Positions 63,225 through 64,000 of a DNA stretch of 64,000 bases are shown here, one piece after another. Position numbers and translations under genes: made by a program. The notes beneath the pieces are model-generated. The model saw only the letters and a program-made list of their open reading frames with translations, made no database searches and had not been told where the DNA came from. The DNA is taken from positions 82,679 to 146,678 of the forward strand of contig CALGIG010000052.1 in assembly GCA_937915865.1 (NCBI GenBank), read 5' to 3'. Origin of the DNA: an uncultured Prolixibacteraceae bacterium (GTDB taxonomy: Bacteria; Bacteroidota; Bacteroidia; Bacteroidales; Prolixibacteraceae). Within the stretch, counting starts at the first letter, position 1. Every line of letters starts with the position of its first letter.

Positions 63225-63796
63225 AAGTAGTAATCGACACAAATTCGCTTCTGTCGTTGGTTCGCTACTACTTACCTTTCGACAAGAAAGGGTTACTTTT
63301 CCAATTCATTAAAAATAAGATAGAAAAAGGTGAAATCATTATTATTGACAAGGTCCTTGAAGAATGTACTTACAATTCAAAAGGTATTGTTATTTCAAAA
63401 CTGAATTATTTGAATGATAAGGATTTTCTGAAAGTAGCAAAAGTTCCATTTAAAACAGAATCTTTATTAGCGCCATCGCCAGCTAAATTTTTAAGACAGG
63501 TTGAAAGCCAATTTGTAAATTCGATTGTTAGGAAACAGAGGAAACTTACAGACACTGAATTTGAAAACCAAAAAAATGCATTCCTTAATAGTGCTGATAT
63601 GAAGCAAATTATACTTTGCTTGAATTTGCAAAAAGATGGAGAAGAAGTGGTTTTAGTAACAGAGGAAACTGAAAGTAGCAACGATAATAAACTTTTTAAA
63701 AAGATACCTGCAATCTGCAAGGGGCTGAATATTGACACAATAACTTTACCTGAAATGCTAGAAAGATACGATGGTATAGATATTGATTTTCAATAG
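63221..63796 (+). CDS. PIN-like (DUF4411-type) protein, second copy
   Basis: This is a 191-residue PIN-like protein. Asp6 is in VVIDTNSLLSLV, Glu47/Glu48 in DKVLEECTY, Asp126 in NSADMKQIILCL, and a later VTEETESS corresponds to the fourth acidic site. Compared with the 6608-7114 copy it has an insertion of about 25 residues in the middle (residues about 85-115). With the preceding ImmA/IrrE gene it forms the second such pair in this window. Probably an RNase toxin; target unknown. Confidence 0.8.
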   Translation: MKVVIDTNSLLSLVRYYLPFDKKGLLFQFIKNKIEKGEIIIIDKVLEECTYNSKGIVISKLNYLNDKDFLKVAKVPFKTESLLAPSPAKFLRQVESQFVNSIVRKQRKLTDTEFENQKNAFLNSADMKQIILCLNLQKDGEEVVLVTEETESSNDNKLFKKIPAICKGLNIDTITLPEMLERYDGIDIDFQ

Positions 63797-63865
63797 GATA
63801 TTGCATTAAAAGGTAATTTCTTCCAACCAAAATAGATTTATCCTACATTTTTTTCGTCTCTCCTC

Positions 63866-63895
63866 TTGCAAATTCAAATTCAAAAACTAACTTTG
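63866..63895 (+). promoter_or_regulatory. Promoter of the terminal gene
   Basis: TTG (63866-63868), a 19-base spacer and TAACTTTG (63888-63895), 23 bases before the ATG at 63919: an excellent match to the Bacteroidota consensus. Confidence 0.7.
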
Positions 63896-63918
63896 TAATT
63901 CAAAGTACTTTTAAAGAT

Positions 63919-64000
63919 ATGAACACACCGAATCCCAAGGAAGACATTCAGGCCATCCGTGAAATCATGGAACGGTCGTCGAAGTTTATGTTGCTCAATA
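63919..64000 (+). CDS. N-terminus of a conserved Bacteroidota membrane protein (3' truncated by window)
   Basis: An ATG at 63919 behind a strong promoter opens a frame that runs off the window end (MNTPNPKEDIQAIREIMERS, then SKFMLLN). This N-terminus is like a family of Bacteroidota inner-membrane proteins of unknown function that often precede a small winged-helix regulator. Only 27 codons are visible. Confidence 0.6.
   Translation, partial: MNTPNPKEDIQAIREIMERSSKFMLLN

Noticed and set aside
1..64000. CRISPR arrays, rRNA and tRNA genes
   Set aside because: I saw no regularly spaced direct repeats, cloverleaf sequences or rRNA motifs; the repeats present are palindromic and irregularly spaced.

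Overview
The window looks like a chromosomal stretch of a glycan-degrading member of the Bacteroidota, probably a Bacteroidales/Marinilabiliales (Prolixibacteraceae-like) bacterium. The evidence is three complete SusC/SusD pairs, each with its own ECF sigma factor and FecR-type anti-sigma factor, many secreted enzymes and lipoproteins, starts without clear Shine-Dalgarno sequences, and several TAnnTTTG -7 promoter elements. I see no rRNA, tRNA or CRISPR array. Everything here comes from reading the sequence and from family knowledge; no database search was run.

Layout. 1-3.4 kb: tail of an upstream glycan locus (truncated SusD-like gene, secreted metallophosphoesterase, DUF2490-like outer-membrane protein). 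3.5-8.3 kb: an accessory island with all genes on the minus strand, holding mazEF, a TonB-C-domain protein, HEPN-MNT and ImmA/IrrE-PIN modules; members of two related dispersed repeat families lie next to each module's stop codon, like a cassette array. 8.9-17.6 kb: PUL 1 on the plus strand (sigma, FecR, SusC, SusD, GH105). 17.7-23.1 kb: ordinary genes (nitroreductase, two GNAT acetyltransferases, MocR-type regulator, GntP gluconate-type transporter). 23.4-34.9 kb: PUL 2 on the minus strand (sigma, FecR, SusC, SusD, an unassigned alpha/alpha-toroid-like secreted protein, GH92 alpha-mannosidase). 35.0-57.5 kb: PUL 3 on the minus strand (sigma, FecR, SusC, SusD, lipoprotein, GH105, an Asp-rich calcium-motif protein, acyltransferase, esterase, TlpA-like protein, GH43, SASA esterase, alpha/beta esterase, beta-helix protein, GH2, GDPD-like enzyme), which suggests a pectic or arabinogalactan-type side-chain target.

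57.7-61.7 kb: a plus-strand cluster that I consider the best candidate for an undescribed system. It holds an ArsM-like Cys-rich methyltransferase, an unannotated 31-residue peptide with a Cys-Cys pair and a third Cys (58805-58900), a radical SAM/SPASM maturase, and a thioredoxin-thioredoxin reductase fusion. It reads like a small ribosomal-peptide (RiPP) or metal/thiol-chemistry operon. An AT-rich palindrome precedes it, and strong hairpins separate the peptide from the maturase.

62.0-63.8 kb: a second, divergent ImmA/IrrE-PIN pair. The window ends in the first 27 codons of a conserved membrane-protein gene, behind a textbook Bacteroidota promoter.

In all three PULs a stable hairpin lies between the anti-sigma gene and susC. 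A nested inverted-repeat element (34112-34340) separates sigma from anti-sigma in PUL 2.
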